Assembly: GCA_020746105.1 (NCBI GenBank)
Contig: CM036629.1
Coordinates: forward strand, 3,440,501-3,504,500
Origin: Trogon surrucura
Lineage: Eukaryota; Chordata; Aves; Trogoniformes; Trogonidae
Direction of reading: 5' to 3'
Length of the DNA stretch: 64,000 bases
The notes under the pieces are model-generated. The model searched no databases and was not told where the DNA came from. It saw only the letters and a list, made by a program, of their open reading frames with translations. Positions within the stretch are counted from its first letter, which is position 1. The number at the start of each line of letters is the position of its first letter. The position numbers and the translations under genes are program-made. Shown here in pieces: positions 1 through 9,060 of the stretch.

Positions 1-339
1 ACCATAGCCATACAACATAACTTACTAACCCTGCGCCGCACATTATCAGAAAGACTGAATGCTTGAATTGTTCCTGGGAGATTCACCAAGACAGTTTTTA
101 GAAAATATACTTTGTGAACATTATGGGAAAAAGGGTCAGACACGTATTCAAAAAATTAGACATAATCAGTAATCTGGCCAATTCTACCACTCTCTTTAGA
201 CGAAGCACTTGTGTCTTACTGTCAGGATGTCAACGTAGTAAGGATGCAGAGAACGTGAATTTTTACTTGGGATCCTAATATGGGTTCAAGGGAGGAGTTA
301 AAGACTGCTCCTGAATGTCATCCCATATCCACCACTTAC

Positions 340-474
340 TTCAAACTCTCCTATTCCCTCCACCCTCAGGAAGAGCCACATCTCACAGATGCCACCAGGA
401 CGTTTCGCAAGACGAGCAATAACAAAGGTCTTGTTGGTCTCTTCAAAGCCGGTGAAGTAAACCGAATCGAGCGC
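340..474 (-). CDS. Gene A, internal coding exon (unidentified, 45 codons)
   Basis: The minus strand has a pyrimidine-rich acceptor ending in CAG just before base 474 and a GTAAGT donor from base 339. The 135-base exon is open in phase 0 at both ends and encodes 45 residues starting ALDSVYFTGFEE and ending LFLRVEGIGEFE. The mix of charged, aromatic and aliphatic residues looks like real protein, unlike the surrounding ORFs. Its phase matches the first coding exon at 2662-2874, so I join them in one gene whose remaining exons lie left of base 1. The pattern 'D-x-V-Y-F-x-G ... A-R-L-A-K-R ... W-L-F-L-R' recalls the N-terminal part of metazoan putative phosphoenolpyruvate-synthase/phosphotransferase-like proteins. 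That is memory-based and unverified. An additional exon in the 2.2 kb intron cannot be excluded. Confidence 0.7.
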
Positions 475-2661
475 CTGGGGAAAGGGAAACGGATCTCAGC
501 TCCAGCTGGAGGCAGGCAAAGAGGGGGAGAGGGTGAGTAATTCTTTGTTTTCCACAGGCTTCTTGTTGGGAACCAAGTTTCACTTTCACTTTTTATATTT
601 AATGGCAGGCACCTCTGCAAACAGCCAGAGATTTGCTTGCAGCCATGAAGCCTCTTTCGTAAGAAAGGACAATCTGCACGAAGATAATGACTGAGATCCA
701 CAACATTTAGTCATTCCAGTGCACAATAATCACATCGTTCACTGCCACAAAAGCTTTCTCCCTTTCCCGTTGGCCTATTTCCTCATCAGGGCAGACACAG
801 AAAGCAGAGAGGGAGCAGATGAGAAGCAGTTTTAAAGAGGGACCATAATTATTCCATGATAGCCAAGAGCAAGGTGAAATATTCTCCTGAATTAAGGTGA
901 TTATTTTGCAACAAGAAGTTCCCTTGACTAAAATCCTTATGAAATGTGGCCTCAAACAGTGTGTCTGTGAGGATGAAATTGAGCCACAATCATGGTAGGA
1001 AAACTTACGCTTAGAGGAAACATAGAACTAAAAAGGAAAAAGGAACAAGATAAAAGTAAATAATAGGAAACTCGGCACTTTACTAACATGATTAGCAACT
1101 GGACAGGTGTAGGGCTAGTTAACACTGCAAATCTCAAAAATTATTAGGCACAGAAGTCCACAAATGCAAATTCAGATGTGCATTTTCATGTACATGTGCA
1201 GAGCTCCCTCAAAGCGGCGTGGAAGATCGAAATCAATATTTATGAATGCATTTTTGGGTTCTGCCTCTGAAAAACCACCCATCGTAAAATGCAAAAAAAA
1301 AAACCATAAAAATGATTGTTGACTTTACACATACAGGTGAGTGGTGATTTTGAGGGCATAGAGTCTGGAAGTACAGCAGAGCAAGCCAATGCAAAAATTC
1401 AGAGACATCATTTCTGGAAGTATTTTCCAGACCCGTTTTGAGACCTCCCTTGTAAGTGTCGCTCCATGGTTGCTGCTTGGAGGAGCAGAGAGGAAAGCAC
1501 AGACCTCTTGGCGATATCTCAAACCAGCCTGGATGTCAGTTTGATTTGGAAGATGGTGTCACTGCTGCCCTATCAAATCTGGTTGAGGCTGGCAAAACAC
1601 TTCAAAACGCTCCAAGCAGCAGCTTAATTAGTAGAAAGCAAAAGCTAAAGAAAACAGCTTCTTTTTTTTACAGGCTAAGCAGAAGCCTCAATGCATTTGT
1701 TAAATAATATGGCTTAAAGATTCCCGGAAGGCTCCAGGAAATGTTAGCAAGAAGTTGATTTTTCACAGAAATTACTCAGGGTCCAAAACCTCAGCTGGCA
1801 TGTGCAAGCTGAATCTGGATGAGGCAAAGAAAACCAAGGGAAATCCTATCTCATCAGCCTTTCTGCTTCCCTCTCTCACCAAACAATTCAGCAAAGCCCA
1901 CCCAGATCTCCCTGTGAGACACAGTGAGTATTTGACAGGATGGCACATGAACACAAGCAAGGTATAGGTTGTAGATAGAGGGTTTATTATTTATCAAGCA
2001 GAAGAGTGCACCTGGAAATGTAGATTCAATTCCCTAAGTGTGCTAAAACAAAAGGCTTTTGTTTCCCATAGCGTATCCGCTTTTTCCCATTAACATCAGC
2101 CGGTCTGATTACAGGTAACCCTTCTCTCTGCAAGGTGACATCTCCAACCCACCCTCCTTGGGATGTGCTGAAGACAGAAGGAAAGGATGTGGGTCCCCAG
2201 GCTTCAGGGGTTGGGTGGTGGGGGTGCTGGGCACCAGGGTGCAGGTGATGGGGGTACAAGAGGGCTGCAGGGGGTGTGGGTTCTGCAGATGGAGGTACTG
2301 TGGGTCCAGGGAGGGGTATGGGCCCAAGAGGAATGGGTGTTGTGGGGGAAACGTGAGACCCAGGGGATGGAGGTTCCAAGGATTGGGCTGGTGAGGATGA
2401 TGAGGATGGGGTCCTAGGGAAATGGAAGTTCCAGGGATTGGGGAGGTAAGGATTATGGGGATGGAGACCCAGGGGATGGGAGTTCCAGGGGATGGGGGTT
2501 CCAGGGGAATGGGAGTTCTAAGGATTGAAGGGTGGGGATGATAGAGATGGAGGTCCCAGGGGATGGAGGTTCCAGGGATTGGGGGAGTGAGGATGATGGG
2601 GATGGGGACCCAGGGGATGAGGGCTCCAGGGAGATGGGGAGCGGGGCAGCAGGACACTCAC
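475..2661 (-). other. Intron of gene A (or introns, if a small exon was missed)
   Basis: This separates the two recognised gene A exons. It holds AT-rich unique sequence from 475 to about 2150 and a G-rich minisatellite from about 2190 to 2640. The minus-strand ORFs at 707-955, 1325-1522 and 1772-1960 lack paired splice sites and protein-like composition, so I did not call them exons. Confidence 0.6.
2190..2640. repeat. G-rich minisatellite, diverged tandem units
   Basis: The plus strand repeats phrases such as GGGGATGGAGGTTCCAGGG, GATTGGGG and GAGGATGATGGGGATGGGG in variable order. They form composite units of roughly 50-75 bases, clearest from about 2360 to 2640 and more degenerate to the left. 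The tract lies in the first intron of gene A and stops about 20 bases from its exon 1 splice donor. The long proline/histidine-rich ORFs here come from the repeat and are not genes. Confidence 0.85.
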
Positions 2662-2874
2662 GTGGGGGTCACGGCGGAGCGGGCGGGGCCGCCGTGACTC
2701 CGCGGACCCTACGCCGAGCGGCTCCCGCTGCCTGCAGGCGCCCTGGAAGACGAGCAGGAGGCAGCCCAGGGCCCAGCGCTTCAGCGGCACCCAGGCGCCG
2801 GGAGGAGCCGCCTGCCTCAGCCCCAGCACCGCCAGCAGCGCCAGCAGCGCCAGCATCACCAGCGGCCCCAGCAT
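2662..2874 (-). CDS. Gene A, first coding exon: hydrophobic N-terminal segment (71 codons)
   Basis: The start is the ATG read down from 2874, in the context CTCGCCATGC. The frame remains open upstream to about 2931, but no ATG occurs there, only a TTG. The exon ends in phase 0 at base 2662 before a strong GTGAGT donor. Residues 2-19 are a run of Leu/Ala/Val/Met ending at Arg20, as in a signal peptide or membrane anchor. A second short hydrophobic stretch lies at about residues 34-46 (motif LKRWALGCLLLVFQG), followed by an Arg/Pro-rich tail ending RRDPH. The exon sits in a CpG-rich block typical of a first exon. The product is probably membrane-anchored or secretory-pathway targeted. I do not recognise the family from this exon. 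Joining it to the exon at 340-474 is inferred from compatible phase and strand. Confidence 0.65.
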
Positions 2875-3061
2875 GGCGAGGGGGAGCGGAGGAGGATCGG
2901 GGGCAACGGAGGAGGAGCGGGAGGAGAGCAAAGGAGCGCGGCGCTGGCTCCGGTCGCCGGCAAGCCCCGCCTCGGGGTTTTCACCGCCGTGTCCCGGTCG
3001 TGGTCATTTCCGCGATAGGGGGTTTGTGCCGGCGCGCTGAGGTCACTTTGGGAAGTTGGAT

Positions 3062-3112
3062 TTGTTCTTTGTTTGTTTGTTTGTTTGTTTGTTTGTTTGT
3101 TTGTTTTTGTTT
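3062..3112. repeat. (GTTT)n microsatellite
   Basis: About eleven copies of a TTTG tetranucleotide, with a variant TTCTTTG at the left end and a longer T run at the right. It lies in the CpG-rich region about 190 bases upstream of the gene A start codon, possibly in its 5' untranslated region or core promoter. Confidence 0.95.
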
Positions 3113-3300
3113 TTCTCCCGAGAAACGTGATCTGGGCGGCAGCGCTCGTTCAGGCGCTTCCCCCGCAGCCAAGTTCAGGGGCAGCCGTGCGGGTTAAGCG
3201 GTGCCGTGCAAGGGGAGGTGGGGGCTCCCCCCTGGGGTTACGAAGGGGTTTGAGGGCAACATCGGCGGCTCTTCCCCGAGGCTGAAGGTTGTGGGTGTTC

Positions 3301-6300
3301 CCGGCTCTTTGATTCGGATCGCGGTTCGTGTCGCAGATCTCTGACCTTGATTTTTGGGGTGTCGGCGTAAGCGGGTTCTTCACTCGCTCCTGCTGCCCAT
3401 TTCATCCAAGGCACCGAAAGCGAAATTGCGGCGGGCGTCCCTTCAGCATCTCTTGTAGGTGCCATTTCCAGAAGCCTTATTTTTGAAGGCTTCTGGCTGG
3501 CTGCACAATAGAGTTTTTTATTCCTCTTGGAATTAGCAAGCACTGAGTCTCATTTCCCTGCACTAAAACAAACCCAACCTCTCAGGAGTGAAGTGTAGCT
3601 GATGGTGCTTTGGAGAAAGATGGGGCTGTTCTGACTCCCTCTTAGCTCTACAGACTACTCAGCAGACTTCTGTTACTTCAAAAAGCATTTATTGCACATT
3701 TTTATGCCTTGTCTCAGTTGTCCCTCAATTTGGTTTTATAACCACCTCTGCTGTGGTTTGTGTTTAACGGATCAGTGCTTACAGTTCTTTCGATCTTCTT
3801 CCCTGAATGCAACTTGTTTTTAATAACCTCCCCAGCTCTGCTCCTTCTTTTTGTCTCTGATCTACTCCTTTCTGATGTGCATTTACTCTGACTGTATGAT
3901 CGTGTTTCTATCTATCCTTCAAAAGCCTTAGATGTTCTTTTTACCTTATTCTTAAAAAGCTTCCTTATTTTTACACAGTTCCCCTTTCTTGAGACCGAGC
4001 ACAACTGTTCTGTATTGCTTTATTGATATTCATGGACCACATCAAATCAAAAGCAGAAGGGCAGGAACTGAAAAGCAGAAGCACATGAGATTAAGACAAT
4101 AAGGTTTAGAAATTTATTTCTGTCAATTGCCATTGCTTTAGTTAATATTGAAGGGGTGCATCTTGAAGTTAACCACCTAGAGTAGGCAGAGAGCCAGGGA
4201 GATAATGAGGTTATTTGTGGAGGACTGCCTGTGGAGGGACTGAAAATGGCTTAAAATAGGAGATGCGTCACAATGTTATCACCCTGCACCTGCAGCACAG
4301 CAGACACACTGCAGTCCAGAGAAAGGCTGCAAACAGAAAGGGTTATGAAAAACAGCTTTTATTTGCAGTTAAATTTAAAAACGGTATTGACACAAAGCAA
4401 TATTCAGTGGGGAAAGAACCATACAAATGACAAACCTTCACGCGCATAATTAAATCCTCAGGAGCTCCAGGCTGCTTGAGATGCAAGGACCTATGGCAGA
4501 TGACATTCTTGTAAATTCTTCCTTTTCTTTTCCCTAATGCAATCCACGAGCAGCTTTATTGCCCGTTGCCAAAATGCTGGAGTCCTTACACAAATCATCT
4601 GAATTCCAGTATTTGCATTTCTGAGGGGAGGATAAGTGGGGCATGAATATTTCATATGTTCCTCTGATACGTGAGGCATTCAGAAACTCCCAAAGCCTAA
4701 ACAAGCGCCCGGTTAAGGTATTGTGGCTGTCTCTATGGAGTCTATAACAGAGATAAGCTCCGTTCCTTCCTACAAGGACAGGAAACAGGGAAACAATTTG
4801 CTTCGTGCAGCATTATATTTCAACATTTCTTAGGCAATTTGTTTGAGGACGTGACGTTATCTCTGGCAAACAATTTATCTTGGCAATATTGTTTGCTATG
4901 GAAATGGGTTTCAAACCGGCAGGACTTGCAGAAGAACCAAAGTCCTGACATGCCTGGTGATGTTTTGAGCATGGCGAAAACAACTGTGAGTAGTAAAACA
5001 AGTCTAAGATCTGCTCCACACACTTAGCAAAAACGTGGGGAGGAAAATACTCAACTGATTTGTTTGGTTTTAAGTTCAGAAGGAAATAAGGAACCTGCAA
5101 CTGATGCATGGCACTAAAAAATACAAAGCAAACCGAATTTAAGAATTTCTGGTTAGCATAAATTTGCTGACTTGCATCTGTAATATTGACCATCGACCTT
5201 CTCACTGTGTGGAAAGCACTTTGAACAGCGCTGCATCTTTTAAATTCAGCTGCCTGGCAAAGGAAATTGGTATGCTAGGCCTGCATTCCATCAGAAAAAA
5301 TACTTCGGCACCCTCAGAAATCAAGGGCCTGCAAAATCTGATTAAGTGTAGCTCTGAGGTCCAAACTGGTTCTCAGGGTCTTTGCACTGCAGCGAGCACT
5401 GACTGTACTTGCTGTGCAAAGCTATCTAGTTTCTCTGGCAGTATTTGAGCAGAAATCAAAGCCGGGAGGAAAAAAAAAAAGCATCATGGCCTCTCTCCTC
5501 CTCAGAGAGCTGCAAATGTAACTGAATTTTCAGAACTATGTGCAGAAATACTGGCTAGACTCACATCTGTAGTACGAGACCCAGACACGCCTGTACTTCA
5601 AGAAAACGCAAATCTGGGAAATAATTTCCTGGTTTTGGCCTATGTTTAAGTTACATGTCATTATATGTGGTGTTTCTTGACTAAAATGTCAGATGACTAC
5701 CTTGGCTACACACCTTTTCTCCCTGCATCTGCATCTGTTTGCCAATGTTATACGGTCACTTTGACTAACGCGATTCAGGCTGCAGAAATGAATGATGCAC
5801 CATCCAGTGGATGAACACACGACCTACACTGTGGTGACGGGTTATTAAATATCAGTTCCACTGAAACTGATTGCAAAATTCCCCCTGAATTAGAAGCTGT
5901 CACTGACAACTGCTGAAGTGTACACCCTCCCAGCCGGGATGACACTGTGGAGTCCCATCAGGTTGATACTGCAAAAAAACCCCCACCCAGCACAGTACCA
6001 ATTGATTTTGGTAACTTCTGGGCAATCGTCATTATCTTGGCTATCCTGAGATAAAGGCACAGGGAAGGCAATGCACTTCAGTTTTCTCAAGGGGTAAACT
6101 CACTATAATCAGCACTGCGCCTCCACAAGTATGTATGCAAGAAAAAAAAATGCTTTTCTTTGTTTAGTTTTTATTCCCAGATAAATGACTTTTTTTTTTT
6201 TTTGAAAAAGCTCATTTATGATTTTGTGTCAATATGCTCTTATTTGACTATCAGAGACATTGGCATCAACTCATTTCTTGTAGTGTGCTGAAACCCAGCT

Positions 6301-7091
6301 TTTGGGAAATAGAAGACTGCACACAAACTCAAGTTTTTATGAAGTCTCTAATACTTCAGCAGAAGAAAATGCAAGGAAAAAGGCAGAAACACACATAGAT
6401 GTGGGCAGCTGTACTTTATTGTATTTAGCAGCACACACAACCCCTCATGCGCTTGCTGCTCATGTCCCACTAGATGGAGTTCATGCTACAAGCAAAAAAC
6501 GGGATGCAGAAGCATGCCTGAGTGGTTGTAATTTTGGCTTGTCATCCTCCTGCTTTTTTATCTTTATGCATTTTAAATGCACCCTCAGCTCACACACTGC
6601 AAGGTTCGCTATTCTGCATGTCATTTTTTAAGCTATATTTTTGCTAATACGCAGTGGAATATTCTGAATGGGTGCCATGCAGCAGTATTCCCATATAAAA
6701 CAATTTGTCTAATTTAACTACTGCTGTTGAAGCTTAGGTTGATCAAATTTAGTAAAGGGCGCAGTATAGGCTCTTGACTCAGATGCCACATGACACCCCC
6801 TGAAGTAATGAGGGACCTTAATGAAATATCACCATGAACCCGTGTGTAGACATAGAAGAAAAAGCCCTCAGGGAAAAACTGAAGTAAAGCCTGTGGGATT
6901 TGTATTCAGTTCTCACAGGTGCAGGCAGATTTGCTGCTGCTGCTGCTGAGACTGCAGTGCTGTCAGTGGTGAAGACATCGAAGGGATGGTGGCAGGAGGG
7001 TGCTGGGGTGGGGGGAAGCAGGAAGATGCAGCAGCTGTGCACCAACCCAACGGCCCTGGAGGAAACCAACAAATCCCATTTTACCCTCAGG
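3301..7091. other. Intergenic region between divergent gene A and ZDHHC7
   Basis: This is mostly AT-rich unique sequence with short homopolymer runs, such as T runs near 6190. ORFs of up to 130 codons (for example 4813-5205 minus and 6302-6631 plus) have no flanking splice sites, recognisable motifs or codon pattern. I see no gene or RNA gene here. Regulatory elements may exist but cannot be recognised by eye. Confidence 0.6.
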
Positions 7092-7885
7092 TCACATAGA
7101 ATCATTAAGGTTGGAAAAGACTTCAAAGATCAAGTCCAACTGTTAACCCAATACTACCATGACTACTAAGTCATGTCCCCAAGTGCGATGTCTGTGGTTT
7201 TTGATCGCCCTCAGAGATGGTGACTCCACCACTGCCCTGGGCAGCCTGTTCTAGTGCTTCACCACTATTTCAGTAAAGAAGCTTTTCCTAAAACCCAATC
7301 TAAACCATCCCTGGCACAACTTGAGCCCATTTCCTCTCACCCTATTGCTTGTTCCTTGGGAGAAGAGACCAACCCCACTTCGCTACAACCTCCTGTCAGG
7401 TAGTTGTAAAGAGCAGTAAGGCCTCGCCTCAGCCTCTTCTTCTCCAGACTAAACAACCCCAGTTCCCTCGGCTGCTCCTCACAAGACCTGCTCTCCAGAT
7501 GTTCCCCAGCTTTGCCGCCCTTCTCTGGACCCTGCCCTGGTCCTGCTGCCCACGCCACTGCTGACCCAGGCCAGGATGCCCTTGGCCTTCTCGGCCCTCC
7601 GGGCTCACTGCTGGCTCACGTTCAGCCGGCTGCCCACCAACACCCCCGGGTATTTCCCGCCGGACAGCTCCTGCCAGCCGCTCCTCCCCACGCTGGGGGT
7701 TGTCCTGACCCAAGCGCAGGCCCCGGCCCTCGGCCTGGTTGAACCTCCTACAATTAACCTCCGGCCCACGGATCCAACCTGCCCAGATCCCTCTGCAAGG
7801 CCTCCCTACCCTCCAGCACAGGAACACTCCCGCTCACTTTGGAGCCACCCGCGAACTTACGGAGGGTGCGCTCGATCGCGACTCT
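7092..7885 (-). mobile_element. CR1 LINE fragment, antisense
   Basis: The segment starting AGAATCATTAAGGTTGGAAA is the reverse complement of the conserved CR1 3' end. It continues through CR1-typical 3'-region sequence, in reverse, to about GGAGGGTGCGCTCGATC. The element is about 790 bases, 5'-truncated as is usual for CR1, and diverged by substitutions and small indels. Its 5' end abuts the CpG island of ZDHHC7. The two ORFs of 130-215 codons overlapping it are repeat or CpG-island artefacts. Confidence 0.9.
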
Positions 7886-8460
7886 TTGAAAATCAGAGGG
7901 GGACAAACAGCGATCCCCGCCCGGCCGGCCCGCGGGCACTAAGGCCCGGCGCTGCGCAGCGCAACGCGCATGCGCTCCACTCGCCTCGCCCCGCCCCGCC
8001 CGCAGGCGCCTGCGCAGCCAACCCCGCCCCGCGGCGGCGCCTGCGCAGTGCGGAGCGTCCGGCTTCCGCCTGCCGCGGCTCTGCCCTTCCCGCTTCCGGG
8101 AGTCCTCGGCTCCGCGGAGCGCTCGGACGCGGTGCACGGTGGCGGCGGCGACGGTCCAGCGGCGGGGGCTCGGCCCCGGCTCGCCCCAGCGCCCCGCCGG
8201 CACGGCGCCAGCCGCAGCTCTGAGGGCAGCGGGGCCGCCGCCGCTGAGGTAAATCGACTCCCGTTCCCTCCTCGCGCTGCCTTCCCCGCTCCCCGCAGGG
8301 TTCCCGCTGCCGGTTCCCCGGGCCCGGCCGTCCCTGCGCTCGCCCCCTGGCGGAGGCCCGGCCCCGCGGTGGCCCCGTGGAGCCCCGGCGGAGGACGAGC
8401 GGCGAAGGTTGCCGGGGCTGCGGCTCCTCTCCTGGGCAGGTCGGGCTGAGGGCTGGGCGC
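7886..8460 (+). promoter_or_regulatory. ZDHHC7: CpG-island promoter of ZDHHC7
   Basis: This is a dense CpG island with no TATA box. A palindromic NRF1-type site GCGCATGCGC lies at 7966-7975, with related CCTGCGCA motifs near 8007 and 8038. An ETS-type CGCTTCCGGG lies near 8091-8100. This motif set is typical of broadly expressed housekeeping promoters. The island contains a good splice donor at 8249, which defines a non-coding first exon. Assignment to ZDHHC7 rests on strand and on being the nearest upstream island. The start site itself is not mapped. Confidence 0.75.
8130..8248 (+). other. ZDHHC7: ZDHHC7 non-coding exon 1 (5' UTR; left boundary approximate)
   Basis: The sequence GCTGAG|GTAAAT supplies a splice donor at 8249-8250 inside the CpG island. 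The GC-rich stretch before it has no ATG that leads into the DHHC reading frame, and the first coding exon begins with its own acceptor at 18140. Exon 1 is therefore untranslated. The 5' boundary is a guess, because no initiator element is obvious. Confidence 0.5.
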
Positions 8461-8589
8461 CCCGTCAGTCTGCGCCCCTGGTGTCGGCTCTTAACGGGCT
8501 GCTGCGGGGTCTCGGCTGTGCTCGGGCCTCTTTCCGGGTTATTTTAAAACTAAATAAAATAAAAATCAGCTCTGGAGCCCCCAACCCAA

Positions 8590-9060
8590 GAAGGATGTGC
8601 ACCTGTTGGAGCGGGTCCGGAGGATGCTGTGAAGGTGATCAGGGGGTGGAGCCCCTCTCCTGCGGGGACAGGCTCAGAGGGTTGGGGTTGTTCAGCCTGG
8701 AGCAGAGAAGGCTCTGGGGAGCCCGTAGAGCAGCCTGCCCGTGCCCGAGGGGGGCTGCAAGGAGGATGGGGAGGGACTTCTTACAAGGGCATGCGGTGAT
8801 AGGACAAGAGGCAGCGATTTTAAACTAGAGCAGGGTAGATTTGGATTAGACATCAGGCAGAAGTTCTTTATTATGAGGGCGGTGAGGCGCTGGAACGTGC
8901 CAGAGAAGCTGTGGGTGTCCCCTCCCTGGAAGTGTTCGAGGCCAGGCTGGATGGGGCTTGGAGCAGCCTGGTTTAGTGGGAGGTCCCCCTGCCCATGGCA
9001 GGGGTGTTGGAACTAGATCATCTTCAGGGTTGCTTCCAACCCAAACCGTGCCGTGATCGG
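8590..9060 (+). mobile_element. CR1 LINE fragment, sense
   Basis: This shows CR1 3'-region hallmarks in order: the 'TTGGAGCGGGTCC' block, 'TTCAGCCTGGAGCAGAGAAGG', 'GAGGCGCTGGAA', 'GGCCAGGCTGGATGGGG', and the terminal 'TGCTTCCAACCCAAACC'. The 5' end is truncated and the extreme 3' tail (GTGCCGTGATCGG) is decayed from the usual CR1 octamer repeats. It lies just downstream of the ZDHHC7 CpG island, in opposite orientation to the CR1 on the other side. Confidence 0.92.

Larger units (their letters stand above)
2640..3300 (-). promoter_or_regulatory. CpG-rich promoter region of gene A
   Basis: G+C and CpG density rise sharply here compared with both flanks and cover the first coding exon and several hundred bases upstream of its start codon. 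No TATA box is evident. The island is interrupted by a TTTG microsatellite at about 3062-3112. The transcription start is not resolved. Transcription in the plus direction from the same island is possible, but no plus-strand exon is recognisable. Confidence 0.5.

Noticed and set aside
1772..1960. Minus-strand ORF as a further gene A exon
   Set aside because: The hydrophobic composition looks random and no acceptor/donor pair gives phase 0 at both ends.
2109..2657. Proline/histidine-rich minus-strand ORF of 182 codons and overlapping plus-strand ORFs
   Set aside because: They are translations of the G-rich minisatellite, open because the repeat lacks stop codons.
2518..2931. Gene A start at 2931 giving 19 extra residues
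   Set aside because: The codon at 2931 is TTG, not ATG. The first ATG in the frame is at 2874 in a good initiation context. Sequence below 2662 is intron and minisatellite.
7576..8449. Several ORFs of 130-215 codons on both strands near 8 kb
   Set aside because: They come from a CR1 copy and a CpG island. The composition is Ala/Pro/Arg-rich in every frame and no domain is visible.
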